From Oscillospiraceae bacterium (GTDB taxonomy: Bacteria > Bacillota > Clostridia > Oscillospirales > Ruminococcaceae), in assembly GCA_017435565.1 (NCBI GenBank), contig JAFSEU010000017.1, positions 46,052 to 110,051 on the forward strand: a stretch of 64,000 nt of DNA, written 5' to 3'. The notes under the pieces are model-generated. The model saw nothing but the letters and a program-made list of their open reading frames with translations. It did no database searches and was not told where the DNA came from. Made by a program: the position numbers and the translations under genes. Shown piece after piece: positions 35,641-44,897 of the stretch. How positions within the stretch are numbered: position 1 is the stretch's first letter; each line of letters begins with the position of its first letter.

Positions 35641-36015
35641 TTAAAATTCTTCTTCGTCGTCATAAAGCGACATTCCGCATTCCTTGCAAAAATCCACGCC
35701 TGCGGAATTCTTTTTGCCGCAAATAGGGCATTTAATGCTTTTTGAGCTTGCAATAAGCACTTCAACATCCTCAAGGTCACTCATTGCACCCTCAAGCTTT
35801 TCGAGAATCTTGTCAATAAGTGCTTCTTCCTCGGCATTTCCGTTTCTTGAAGCATAATACGCCCTGCCAAGTCTTGCATAAAGCGAATTGATTCTGGTTC
35901 TTATCTGCGATCTTTCAACCTTAAGCTTTGAGCTTCCGATGACCTCCCCGGTTTTTGCGGCTGCCGCATCAAAATAGCGCTTTGCGCTGTCAAATGTGTT
36001 ATCAAATTTCGACAT
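35641..36015 (-). CDS. Coiled-coil zinc-ribbon protein
   Basis: 124 aa. Helical region (about 5-95) then a zinc ribbon with CPICGKK and CKECGM at 97-117 and an acidic tail. Same architecture and cysteine spacing style as the protein at 10084-10503. Function unknown. In operon between hemZ (14 bp) and rlmD (12 bp); GGGAGG site upstream. Confidence 0.8.
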   Translation of the reverse strand: MSKFDNTFDSAKRYFDAAAAKTGEVIGSSKLKVERSQIRTRINSLYARLGRAYYASRNGNAEEEALIDKILEKLEGAMSDLEDVEVLIASSKSIKCPICGKKNSAGVDFCKECGMSLYDDEEEF

Positions 36016-36029
36016 AGTAATATCCTCCC

Positions 36030-37487
36030 TTAATTTTCAAAAAATTGTGAAATTGCTTGTTTTTTCTCGTTCATTCTATCAAAATCCCTTATATATTCAA
36101 AGGGATATTTGAAATTAAAGAATCGCTTCATATCAAATTCGCTGTGCACAAGCTTGCTTGAAGCGCCGCAGCCTGCGCCGAGAATCGTCCGTGTATCATC
36201 CATTATGTAAATGTTATACAGGCACTCTTTTCCCTTAGTGGAATATCCTACATTTTCGAGATTTTCCGACGTATTCTTCTGCCTGTATATATAATACGGC
36301 AAAAATCCGTTTTTTGTGAGCTTTTGTGATGCAATATCAAGCATTTTTCCCACATCGCCCAGAAAGCTGTCTGCACCGCCTTCATACATCTGCGCACTCT
36401 TTTTCAAGGTAAGACTGTGCACGGTAATATTTTCGGGACAAAGCTCAATCACATCATCAAGCGTTTTTTCAAAGCTCAAAAGGCTGTCCTTGGGCAAGCC
36501 TGCGATAAGATCAGTGTTGATACAGTCAAACCCGATTTTCCTTGCAAGATTATATCCTTGGAAGAATTCTTCCGCACTATGCCTTCTTCCGATAGCCTTT
36601 AAAACCTCATCATTGGTGGTCTGCGGATTTACCGATATTCTTGAAATGCCGTGCGACTTTATCGCCCTTAGCTTTTCCTCGGTGATGGTATCGGGCCTTC
36701 CTGCTTCGACTGTATATTCGCGTAGCTGCGATAAATCAAAGTTTTTCTCAATGGTTTCAAAAAGCTCCGAAAGAGCTTTAGCTTCAAGAGATGTGGGCGT
36801 TCCCCCGCCGAAATATACAGTTTCGACTGCAAGATTACAACGTTTTGCATAAAGTGCAATAATCTCAAGTTCACGCTTTAAAAGTCTGCAATATTCATCA
36901 ATCAGCTTGTGGCTTGATTCAACCGAATGTGAAATAAATGAGCAATATGAGCACCTTGTCGGGCAGAAGGGAATCGATACATAAAGGCTGAATTTCTGAC
37001 GTTGAGCAAAATCAACACACTGCTGCTGCAATTTGTAAATGTCATATGCCAGAGCGATTTTTTCAGGTGTTACGAAAAAGTTTGTCTGCAAATGCTCAAA
37101 AATCTCATCCCTTGTCATTCCTTTATCGCATAGCTGACGAACCAGCTTTGCAGGGCGCACACCTGTCAGCATACCCCAGGCGCATTTTTTGCCCGTAACT
37201 GTCTCAAGACAGATATAAAGGCAACGGCAAAGCGCCGCCTCACACTCAGATACATAATTTTTACAGCCGTTTTCAACTTTGGCGCAAATGCGCTTGATTA
37301 TTCCGCCTATTCGCACTGCGGCAAATGCATATGTATATTCTTTGCCTTTTTTCAGCCGTGCCGCACAGATATCTCCGCACACATCATTTTTCTGATACTC
37401 AAATGCAAAATGCATTGCAGGAAAGAAAATTTTGACAACTGCCTCAAGCTCATATTTATAATCGTCGTTCTGAAGTATTATTGTCAT
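36030..37487 (-). CDS. hemZ: Radical SAM HemZ-type coproporphyrinogen III oxidase-like protein
   Basis: 485 aa. An N-terminal domain of about 160 residues (WGMLTGVRPAKL) typical of HemZ, then radical SAM with CPTRCSYC binding the [4Fe-4S] cluster, YFGGGTPTSL, and ISVNPQTTND. Annotated by homology as oxygen-independent coproporphyrinogen oxidase, but many HemN-like proteins are not haem enzymes and no other haem gene is here. It overlaps the MBL gene by 4 bp (ATGA). Confidence 0.88.
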   Translation of the reverse strand: MTIILQNDDYKYELEAVVKIFFPAMHFAFEYQKNDVCGDICAARLKKGKEYTYAFAAVRIGGIIKRICAKVENGCKNYVSECEAALCRCLYICLETVTGKKCAWGMLTGVRPAKLVRQLCDKGMTRDEIFEHLQTNFFVTPEKIALAYDIYKLQQQCVDFAQRQKFSLYVSIPFCPTRCSYCSFISHSVESSHKLIDEYCRLLKRELEIIALYAKRCNLAVETVYFGGGTPTSLEAKALSELFETIEKNFDLSQLREYTVEAGRPDTITEEKLRAIKSHGISRISVNPQTTNDEVLKAIGRRHSAEEFFQGYNLARKIGFDCINTDLIAGLPKDSLLSFEKTLDDVIELCPENITVHSLTLKKSAQMYEGGADSFLGDVGKMLDIASQKLTKNGFLPYYIYRQKNTSENLENVGYSTKGKECLYNIYIMDDTRTILGAGCGASSKLVHSEFDMKRFFNFKYPFEYIRDFDRMNEKKQAISQFFEN

Positions 37488-38104
37488 ATCATAAACGGGT
37501 TGTTCGCACGCTCAAATCCGAGCGTAGATTCTTCCATATGTCCCGGCATTACTCTGAAATCACCCTCAAGCGCACTGAGCCTTTTGAGCGACTGTGTCAT
37601 CTCGCTCATACTGCCGTTTTCAAAATCCGTTCTGCCGATTGAAAGGCGAAACAGCGTGTCGCCCGAAAAAATGCAGTCATCACAGACAAAGCAAACGCTT
37701 CCCTTGGTGTGACCGGGTGTGTGCAGAACCTTGAATTTAAGATTTTCAAACTCAAGAATATCATTATCTTTAATGGTTGTATATCTTTTTACAGGGTGAA
37801 AAACAAAGTAATTGAAGGTCGTTCCGAGATTTAAATTTATATCGGAAAGCATCCTTTCATCGTTTTCGTGAATATAAACATCACAGTTGGTTTCCTCACG
37901 GACTTCCTCAACTCCGCCAATGTGGTCAAAGTGACCGTGCGTCAGCAGAATTGCACGAAGCGTCAGGTTCTGCTCACGCAGAAAGCTGAGTAATGTTCTC
38001 GGGTGTCCGCCGATATCAATTACAACGCACTCACCGTTTCCTAATGGCACAATATAACAATTTGCGCGCAGCGCTCCCAGATGTGTGCAAAAGGTTTCGA
38101 GCAT
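37484..38104 (-). CDS. Metallo-beta-lactamase fold hydrolase (glyoxalase II-like)
   Basis: 206 aa. The zinc motif THGHFDH (residues 56-62), then LHTPGHTKG, FSGDTLFR and PGHMEES complete the MBL metal-ligand set. Members are thioester hydrolases; substrate not known. Ribosome site GAGGGGG. It lies between rel and hemZ, the usual place in Clostridia. Confidence 0.9.
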   Translation of the reverse strand: MLETFCTHLGALRANCYIVPLGNGECVVIDIGGHPRTLLSFLREQNLTLRAILLTHGHFDHIGGVEEVREETNCDVYIHENDERMLSDINLNLGTTFNYFVFHPVKRYTTIKDNDILEFENLKFKVLHTPGHTKGSVCFVCDDCIFSGDTLFRLSIGRTDFENGSMSEMTQSLKRLSALEGDFRVMPGHMEESTLGFERANNPFMI

Positions 38105-38117
38105 ATATTATCCCCCT

Positions 38118-40307
38118 CTACTTTCCTGTTCGTTCTATGCTCAGAATCCCGGCAAGACCGGAAATCTTATTTGTAATTACATTAAGCTGGTCAACGCCGC
38201 TTGTATTGAACGTAACCATAATATTGGCATTGCCGCCCTTTGTTTCCCTTGCGGTAACCTGATTCAGCGTCACTCTCATATCGGCAAAAATACGGCAAAC
38301 ATCCATCAAAAGACCGTTTCTGTCGTAGCCGACAATATCAAGCGTTGTGCGATATTCCGCCTTATGAGCGTCTGCCCAGCGGCACTTAACCCAGCGTGAA
38401 GCGTTCTCGCTGTCACGCAGTGAAGAAATATAATTTACGCAGTCAGTTTTATGCACAGAAACACCGTGACCTCTTGTGACAAAGCCCACGACAGGCTCGC
38501 CGGGAAGCGGATTGCAGCACTGTGAAAATTTCACAAGGCAATTGTCGATGCCCTCGACAATAATGCCCTGCATACTCTTGTGTAAGGTCTTGCTGCTCGT
38601 CTCAGAAACTGCAGGAACACTCTCATTATTTGTGCTGAAAAGCTTGACATATCTTTCCTTGAGTCTGGGCATAATCTTGGAGATAAACAAGCCGCCGTAT
38701 CCTATTTTTGCATAATAGTCATCAACGCTTGCACATTGCTTGCGCTCAAGCTCATCGTGAAGAAAGCTGTCCATCTCATCACTTGGAATGTTCATTCTGT
38801 TCCTGCGGAACTCATTCTCAAGCATAGCCTTGCCCTGTGCAACATTTTCATCATGGCGCTCTCTTTTGAACCAGCTTCGGATTTTCGACTTGGCTTCGTT
38901 AGTCTTTGCGATATCAAGCCAGTCACGCCCCGGTCCGTGGTCAGGCGCCTTTGTTGTAAGAATCTCGACAATTTCACCTGTCTGCAGCCTGTAATCAAGC
39001 CTTACCATTTTTCCGTCAACCTTGGCGCCGACCATACGGTTTCCGACCTGAGTGTGAATCTTGTATGCAAAGTCAATAACCGTGCTTCCTGCAGGAAGCG
39101 AAATCATATCGCCCTTCGGGGTAAATGCGAAAACCTCGTCAATTGAAAGGTCGTTTTTGATTGTTCTTACAATTTCTTCCGCATCGTCAGATTCTTTCTG
39201 TGCTTCAAGCACCTGCCTTATCCAAGCGAGCCTTGTTTCAAGCTTATCCTTGCCCTGAATTCCCTCTTTATATTTCCAGTGTGCGGCAATTCCGTATTCC
39301 GCAGTATAATGCATATCCCAGGTTCGTATCTGCACCTCAAAGGGGATGCCCTCACGTCCGAGAACGGTCGTATGAAGCGACTGATACATATTGGCCTTGG
39401 GAGTTGAAATATAATCCTTGAAGCGGTTCGGAATGGGCTTGAACATATCATGGATTATACCCAGCACATTGTAGCATTCATTTATGCTGTCAACAATCAC
39501 TCTGATTGCATACTTGTCATAAATCTGGTCGATGCTTTTGTGGTCAACAAAAATCTTTTTATAGATTCCGTAAATCGTTTTTACCCTGCCGTCAACCTGC
39601 GGCTTTGTGGTGAATTCTTCCTTTTCAAGCCTTGCAGACACACGCTCTTTGATTGTTGTAATAAACTCTTCCCTTGCGTCCTTGCCGATTTCGAGTATAT
39701 GCTCAATCTCGGCATAGGCATATCCATCAAGATAGAAAAAAGCCAGATCCTCAAGCTCGTCCTTGACAGCCCTGATACCGAGCCTGTGCGCAAGAGGAGC
39801 ATAGACATTCATAGTTTCAAGGGCTTTTTCTCTCTGCTTATAAAGCGGAGTAAATTTCAGCGTGCGCATATTATGCAGTCTGTCGCAGAGCTTGATGATG
39901 ATAACCCTGACATCCTTCGACATTGCCAGCAGCATTTTGCGGACGTTTTCAGCCTGCATTTCCTCGTGCGAAAGCGACATTTTTGTAAGCTTTGTTACAC
40001 CGTCAACAAGCATTGCGACATCGTCACCAAAGCTTCCGGCAACCATATCAAGCGTGATGTCGGTGTCCTCCACGACATCGTGCAGCATCGCCGCACATAT
40101 TGTGTCGGTGTCCATACCAAGCTCAATAAGAATATACGCCACCGCAACCGGGTGCGATATATATGGCTCGCCCGATGAACGCTTTTGACCCTTATGAGCG
40201 CTTTCAGCGAATTTATACGCTTCAATAATCTTGTCAAGGTCATACGGCTTTTCACCGTCGAGTATTTTCTGGATAAGCATATCTATTGTGTAAATTGTTT
40301 CGGGCAT
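38118..40307 (-). CDS. rel: Bifunctional (p)ppGpp synthetase/hydrolase
   Basis: 729 aa stringent-response enzyme. HD hydrolase domain (HDVVEDT, residues about 75-81), synthetase domain (YQSLHTT), TGS (FTPKGDMISLPAGSTVIDFAY), zinc-finger/helical region and C-terminal ACT (from about 655). Full length and all catalytic motifs present. It follows recJ by 20 bp. Confidence 0.96.
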   Translation of the reverse strand: MPETIYTIDMLIQKILDGEKPYDLDKIIEAYKFAESAHKGQKRSSGEPYISHPVAVAYILIELGMDTDTICAAMLHDVVEDTDITLDMVAGSFGDDVAMLVDGVTKLTKMSLSHEEMQAENVRKMLLAMSKDVRVIIIKLCDRLHNMRTLKFTPLYKQREKALETMNVYAPLAHRLGIRAVKDELEDLAFFYLDGYAYAEIEHILEIGKDAREEFITTIKERVSARLEKEEFTTKPQVDGRVKTIYGIYKKIFVDHKSIDQIYDKYAIRVIVDSINECYNVLGIIHDMFKPIPNRFKDYISTPKANMYQSLHTTVLGREGIPFEVQIRTWDMHYTAEYGIAAHWKYKEGIQGKDKLETRLAWIRQVLEAQKESDDAEEIVRTIKNDLSIDEVFAFTPKGDMISLPAGSTVIDFAYKIHTQVGNRMVGAKVDGKMVRLDYRLQTGEIVEILTTKAPDHGPGRDWLDIAKTNEAKSKIRSWFKRERHDENVAQGKAMLENEFRRNRMNIPSDEMDSFLHDELERKQCASVDDYYAKIGYGGLFISKIMPRLKERYVKLFSTNNESVPAVSETSSKTLHKSMQGIIVEGIDNCLVKFSQCCNPLPGEPVVGFVTRGHGVSVHKTDCVNYISSLRDSENASRWVKCRWADAHKAEYRTTLDIVGYDRNGLLMDVCRIFADMRVTLNQVTARETKGGNANIMVTFNTSGVDQLNVITNKISGLAGILSIERTGK

Positions 40308-40327
40308 AGTACCTTAAACTCCTTAAT

Positions 40328-42370
40328 TCATCTTGCTGCAGCCTGCGCTTTTGAGTTAATATCATACAGCACCTTTGACGAAAGAATATCAACCTTGCTG
40401 TCGCAGGGCAGAATATTGCAGAAATTGCCTGCATAATCAAACTCGGCAATCCCCTTTTCACAGAAAATATCAACCGCTATTCTGAACTTGCAATAGTTCA
40501 TATCCGGCATTATCCTGCAGAGTCTTGCAAAAGCTGTATCCATATCGCCCTTTGCCACATACAACTGCTTATAGCTTTCTCTCAGCTCGGCCTTGCTGGG
40601 AATCATCCTGCCATAATATGCCTTGTCAAGCTCAATGTCGCAGATATAATCCTCATAAGCCTGCTTGGCAACAAAATATTTCTGCTGATTTATTCCCGAT
40701 ATGCGGTAATCCTTGATTTTTACCGACACATCGCTTCTGCCGTTCCATTCATTTATTTCAAGAGTCACAAGTGCGTCTATTTTTTCGCCGATATGCGCCT
40801 TGAATTTTTCGCTTGATACTCTGAAAAGCAGTGCATAAACTCTGGTGTTGTCGTAATACAGCGTCAGCTTGCAGTGCTTTGCACCGCCAAGCGGCGTTAC
40901 CGCATCAACTCTTGCACCCGCAATCAAAAACACGGGCTCGGGATTTGACATCCCGAACGGGGCAAGCATATGAAGACCCGTCACATTATTAATGCCGAAA
41001 TCATCCTTGCGCAAAAGCTTGTCAACCTTAACCTGCGAAATAATCGCCGCACTCCCAAGACTTGTGGCATATTCAAGCACAAGCTTTTCAAATTTTTCAA
41101 TATCCTGCGTTTTAAGCGAAAATCCGCCTGCGCCCAGATGTCCGCCGTAATTCGTCAGCACATCGGCACAGTAATCAAGGCATTTAAAAATCGAAAAACC
41201 CTCAAAAGAACGTGCAGAACCTCTCGCTTCTCCGTCCTCGCTGCTGATTACAAAGCAAGGCTTTGAATATCGCTCCACAAGCCGTGCACAGATAATTCCG
41301 ATGACACCCATATGCCAGTTTTCTCCCGAAATTACGAGAACACGCTGACACAGGAGCTGCGGATTCTCCGCAATCTGAGCGTCAATCTGCGCCATAATTT
41401 CACTTTCGGAAAGTCTGCGGCTGTTGTTGCATTCAACGAGCATATAAGCAAGCTCCAAAGCCTCATCCTCATCATCACACAAGATCAAATCAAGCGCAAT
41501 TTTCGGTGACGCAAACCTTCCCGCAGCATTGATCTTCGGTGTAAGCATAAAGCCTATTGTGTTTGAGTCAAGCTTCTTTCCGGCAAGCGAACACGCCTCA
41601 AGCAACGCCGCAAGCCCGATATTTTCGGTATTTTCAAGAATTTCAAGTCCGTTTTTGACAATATATCTGTTTTCGGAACAGATATCAACAATATCGGCAA
41701 TAGTGGCAATTGCCGCCAAATCACCAAACTGCCCGAAAACCATATCATAATCGCCGCCTTCCATTGCGGCAATCAGCTTTAATACAACCCCCGCACCGCA
41801 CAGCTGCTTGAAGGTACTCGGGCAGTCAGCCCTGTGAGGGTTGACAACAGCCCGTGCAACAGGCAATTCGCCCGAAGGCTGATGATGGTCAGTCACGACA
41901 AGATCAATTCCGAGCGAACTTATATATTCAGCCTCGTCAATTGCTGAAATGCCGTTATCTACGGTAATTATGAGCTGCGCTCCCATATCGGAGATTTTAT
42001 CCACAGCAGCCTTGTTTATACCGTAACCTTCGCTTCTCTCGGGGATATATGTAAAAATCTGCGCTCCTATACATTCAAGATAAAGATAAAGCATAGCGGT
42101 TGCGGCAATTCCGTCACAGTCATAATCGCCGTAAATGCAGATGATTTTTTCCTCATAAACCGCCTCGTTGATTGCGTCTACTGCCCTTTGCATTCCCGCA
42201 AGCTCAAAAGGGTCGGAAAGGGCACACTCTGATATAAACTGCGAGGCTTTTTCCGCATTATCAATACCCCTTGCGGACAAGACCTCAGCACAAAGCCTTG
42301 AAACGCCCAACTCCGATATTCTATTCACAGCATCGGGCTCACTATGCCCGACAACCCATTTTTTCATCAT
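40328..42370 (-). CDS. recJ: Single-stranded-DNA exonuclease RecJ
   Basis: 680 aa DHH/DHHA1 nuclease for recombination and repair, 5'-3' on ssDNA. Motifs: IYGDYDCDGIAA, ITVDNGI, VVTDHHQPSGELP, VNPHRADC and GGHLGAGGFSL. ATG 42370 follows GGGAG; the longer frame to 42400 has no site. First gene of a minus-strand operon with rel, MBL, hemZ, zinc ribbon and rlmD. The apt gene that often lies between recJ and rel is absent. Confidence 0.94.
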   Translation of the reverse strand: MMKKWVVGHSEPDAVNRISELGVSRLCAEVLSARGIDNAEKASQFISECALSDPFELAGMQRAVDAINEAVYEEKIICIYGDYDCDGIAATAMLYLYLECIGAQIFTYIPERSEGYGINKAAVDKISDMGAQLIITVDNGISAIDEAEYISSLGIDLVVTDHHQPSGELPVARAVVNPHRADCPSTFKQLCGAGVVLKLIAAMEGGDYDMVFGQFGDLAAIATIADIVDICSENRYIVKNGLEILENTENIGLAALLEACSLAGKKLDSNTIGFMLTPKINAAGRFASPKIALDLILCDDEDEALELAYMLVECNNSRRLSESEIMAQIDAQIAENPQLLCQRVLVISGENWHMGVIGIICARLVERYSKPCFVISSEDGEARGSARSFEGFSIFKCLDYCADVLTNYGGHLGAGGFSLKTQDIEKFEKLVLEYATSLGSAAIISQVKVDKLLRKDDFGINNVTGLHMLAPFGMSNPEPVFLIAGARVDAVTPLGGAKHCKLTLYYDNTRVYALLFRVSSEKFKAHIGEKIDALVTLEINEWNGRSDVSVKIKDYRISGINQQKYFVAKQAYEDYICDIELDKAYYGRMIPSKAELRESYKQLYVAKGDMDTAFARLCRIMPDMNYCKFRIAVDIFCEKGIAEFDYAGNFCNILPCDSKVDILSSKVLYDINSKAQAAAR

Positions 42371-42513
42371 TGAATCTCCCAATATCATCTGTAAAATCAA
42401 AAATATTATATCAATATATTATATCATATAAAAGCTTAGTTTTCAAGCGAATTGTAAAAAATCATAGTGCTTCATTTATATTTTTCAAATAATACAGATA
42501 TAGCGTACTTGCA

Positions 42514-42550
42514 TAAAAAATACCGTCTGCGATATTTTTCTCACAGACGG
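42514..42550 (-). terminator. Terminator of the CPCC protein gene
   Basis: Minus-strand CCGTCTG (42550-42544) and CAGACGG (42529-42523) stem, then TATTTTTTATG. Confidence 0.78.
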
Positions 42551-42561
42551 CTATGTATAAA

Positions 42562-42801
42562 TTAAATTTCATCATCAAAAGGTTTTCTGACATACTTTAA
42601 TGCATCGCTTGAAACAGCACCTATTGCTTTGTAATTCTTTTTTGCTTCAATCAGGCTGATTTTGTTGGCACCGCCCGAATAATTTTCATCATTGTTCTGT
42701 ATAGGATCATTTTCCCAATAGCATACAGGGCAAATCTCGTAAAACAACGGTTCGGCATATGCCAATGTTTTAAAATTGCAACACGGACATCTGTATTTCA
42801 T
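42562..42801 (-). CDS. CPCC-family cysteine-rich protein
   Basis: 79 aa. Begins MKYRCPCCNFKTL, then CPVCYWENDP and SLIEAKKNY, the signature of the CPCC family, small zinc-binding proteins sometimes encoded as immunity or accessory genes. No toxin gene adjoins it here. AGAGGAAA site upstream; terminator downstream. Confidence 0.85.
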   Translation of the reverse strand: MKYRCPCCNFKTLAYAEPLFYEICPVCYWENDPIQNNDENYSGGANKISLIEAKKNYKAIGAVSSDALKYVRKPFDDEI

Positions 42802-42850
42802 TATATATTTCCTCTCGCTCGTATTCTGTCAATATACAGAATATTTACTG

Positions 42851-43408
42851 CTATTCTTCGGGGATATCATTTTTCACATCTATATTTATTCCGGGTGTAT
42901 TCTTACCGTCACCACGATATGCAAATTGCAGATTTGTATCGTCCTGCGCCTTTATAATATACAGCGACTGTATACCGACGTTTTTCACATCGGCTGTATC
43001 CAAAACAACATAATATATGGCAAAGCGATATTTTTCTTCGGTAGTTTCAACATCATATGTCATATCATATGATGTTACCCGTCGGTTATAACCTTCTGCG
43101 TTAACGCTATTATAAACTGCCGGAGCGCCCCAATCATTATACGATACCAGAGAGCCGTTATAATACTCAAACAACAAATCAAGCTTTTCATTAAAGCTAT
43201 CATCTTCAGCAATTACATTCTCAGAAAAAAGACTTGTCAATTCATCGGCATCTTCATTTTCAAGCGCTTGCAAAACCTTCTCCATTTTCTGATTGGCTGA
43301 AGCCTGCTCGCTATTATTATTGCCAAAATCATTGTTCCTCTTCGAAGAGCACGAGTACATAAACATAGCAGAAAGCAAAATCACAATAGCAATTCCGGTT
43401 TTTTTCAC
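42851..43408 (-). CDS. Lipoprotein resembling DUF5104
   Basis: 185 aa from a GTG with GAGGGGGAGAG upstream. Signal peptide with a lipobox at MYSCSS (Cys about 20), Asn/Ser-rich linker, then an NTF2-like-looking domain (KVLQALENEDADELTSLFS; RFAIYYVVLD). The pattern matches the DUF5104 lipoproteins of Clostridia. Function unknown, outer face of the membrane. Confidence 0.75.
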   Translation of the reverse strand: MKKTGIAIVILLSAMFMYSCSSKRNNDFGNNNSEQASANQKMEKVLQALENEDADELTSLFSENVIAEDDSFNEKLDLLFEYYNGSLVSYNDWGAPAVYNSVNAEGYNRRVTSYDMTYDVETTEEKYRFAIYYVVLDTADVKNVGIQSLYIIKAQDDTNLQFAYRGDGKNTPGINIDVKNDIPEE

Positions 43409-43489
43409 AAAGCTCTCCCCCTCTTGTCAGGCATCAGGTTTTCAACGTATATTATTTTAAATATTATACCACACTAAGCCTTCATTTGC

Positions 43490-43534
43490 AATAAAAAATA
43501 AATATGTCGGGCACCTTTATCAGCACCCGACATA
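43490..43534 (-). terminator. Terminator of the cotJ operon
   Basis: TATGTCGGG arms (43526-43534 and 43503-43511 paired on the minus strand), followed by TTTATTTTTTATT. Confidence 0.85.
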
Positions 43535-43542
43535 TATACGCC

Positions 43543-44163
43543 TTATTTTCTATAGCCTTTATTGCAGTTTTTATCAAACGACGGATTGAATGCGTAGAAA
43601 TTCTTGGCGTTAAGGTCATCCTGAACAATGCGCAGTGCTTCGCCGAAGCGCTGGAAGTGCACTATTTCACGCTGACGCAGAAACTTGATTACATCACGCA
43701 CATCAGGGTCGTCAACAAGCCGCAGAATGTTGTCGTAGGTAGTTCTTGCCTTCTGCTCTGCTGCAAGATCTTCTGTAAGGTCAGTAATAGGATCACCCTT
43801 AACCTGAAATGTCATTACGCTGTACGGAACACCTGCTGCCGAAACAGGATAAACACCTGTTGTATGGTCTACAAAATACGGCGCAAAGCCGCCCGCTTTG
43901 ATTTGGTCAACTGAAAGATTCTTCGTAAGCTGATGAACAATTGCCGAAACAATTTCCATATGCGCAAGCTCTTCAGTGCCGATATCAGTGAGCGTCGCCT
44001 TTACCTTATCCTGCGTCATCGAGTAACGCTGATTGAGATATCTCAGTGATGCGCCCAGTTCACCATCGGGACCTCCAAGCTGTGTAATTATTATTCTTGC
44101 CGCGTTCGGATCGCAGCGCTTAATATTCACAGGATACTGAAGCTTTTTCTCATAAATCCACAT
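43543..44163 (-). CDS. cotJC: Spore coat protein CotJC (manganese catalase family)
   Basis: 206 aa ferritin-like di-manganese protein. EEL-HMEIV near residue 65 and E-x-K...E with H (REIVHFQRF near 167) are the metal ligands seen in CotJC and Mn catalase. It is a spore coat protein probably removing H2O2. It lies three bases after cotJB and is the last gene of cotJA-B-C. Confidence 0.95.
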   Translation of the reverse strand: MWIYEKKLQYPVNIKRCDPNAARIIITQLGGPDGELGASLRYLNQRYSMTQDKVKATLTDIGTEELAHMEIVSAIVHQLTKNLSVDQIKAGGFAPYFVDHTTGVYPVSAAGVPYSVMTFQVKGDPITDLTEDLAAEQKARTTYDNILRLVDDPDVRDVIKFLRQREIVHFQRFGEALRIVQDDLNAKNFYAFNPSFDKNCNKGYRK

Positions 44164-44166
44164 AAA

Positions 44167-44418
44167 TCAGCAATCCCCCTCCCATGGCCACGGGCTTTTT
44201 GTCCACATCCAACCGCAGCTCGTATCAACTGCGTCAGGCGTAATCGCGCCGTATTTCTCAGTATACTCCTTAACTGCCTCCGCCTTCATCGTCTGGTATT
44301 TTTTATACAATCTCAAAGCGTTCGGACAGCTTCCGTGCGTGTCAAGATACAATCTCAGCTCAGTAAGCATAAAATCACTGCGAGATATCACAAGCATAAG
44401 TCTTTCTCTGTCAGTCAC
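44167..44418 (-). CDS. cotJB: Spore coat protein CotJB
   Basis: 83 aa. TDRERLMLVISRSDFMLTE and LYLDTHGSCPNAL are typical of CotJB; the C-terminus WPWEGDC is also family-like. GTG 44418 is preferred: GGAGGTAATC is its ribosome site and lies over the alternative ATG 44433. It overlaps cotJA by 8 bp. Confidence 0.92.
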   Translation of the reverse strand: MTDRERLMLVISRSDFMLTELRLYLDTHGSCPNALRLYKKYQTMKAEAVKEYTEKYGAITPDAVDTSCGWMWTKSPWPWEGDC

Positions 44419-44707
44419 AACGATTACCTCCATAGGCTAAAAATGGCTTATCAAGCGAAGCAAATGCGGTTCCGTATGATAAGGCCTTTTCGCAGGAGTA
44501 AGGCTCTTCCCACTGTTGAAAAGGAATGTACGCCATCGCAAGCGGAGTCTGCGCAGGAAATCCTGTCATAGGTGTGCTTTCGTGACTGCGCGAAAATGCT
44601 GTTGCAGCAGAAACACCCGAAAAACGATTTTTCAGTTTTTCGTACATCATAGGATTCATATGAAGCTCAGCACGCTCAAATGGGTCTATGACATATTTAT
44701 CAAACAT
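44411..44707 (-). CDS. cotJA: Spore coat-associated protein CotJA
   Basis: 98 aa. The core LAMAYIPFQQWEEPYSCEKA matches the CotJA family (MAYVPWQ...). N-terminus of about 45 residues is longer than in Bacillus. ATG 44707 (after GGAG) or TTG 44719 (after GAGGAGAG) are both possible. First gene of cotJABC. Confidence 0.88.
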   Translation of the reverse strand: MFDKYVIDPFERAELHMNPMMYEKLKNRFSGVSAATAFSRSHESTPMTGFPAQTPLAMAYIPFQQWEEPYSCEKALSYGTAFASLDKPFLAYGGNRCD

Positions 44708-44897
44708 CCGATTCTCCAAAAATCTTCTCTCCTCTCAAAATGTCAGGTTACCGCAGCAGTTTTGCGGTCCTGCTTCATATTATGACTGTTTTCGCTTTGT
44801 TGTGACAAAATGAATATAATACACCTTCAATTTCATATTTTGATGATATAGCGCTGTCAACAGCGCAAGAATCATATTCGGAAACGGAGTGTTTTTT

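Noticed and set aside
39450..40178. 242-residue plus-strand open frame
   Set aside because: Antisense to rel, no recognisable domain or start signal.
44720..44897. yybP-ykoY manganese riboswitch before mntP
   Set aside because: No matching conserved loops or paired GGGGAGUAG-type elements were seen.
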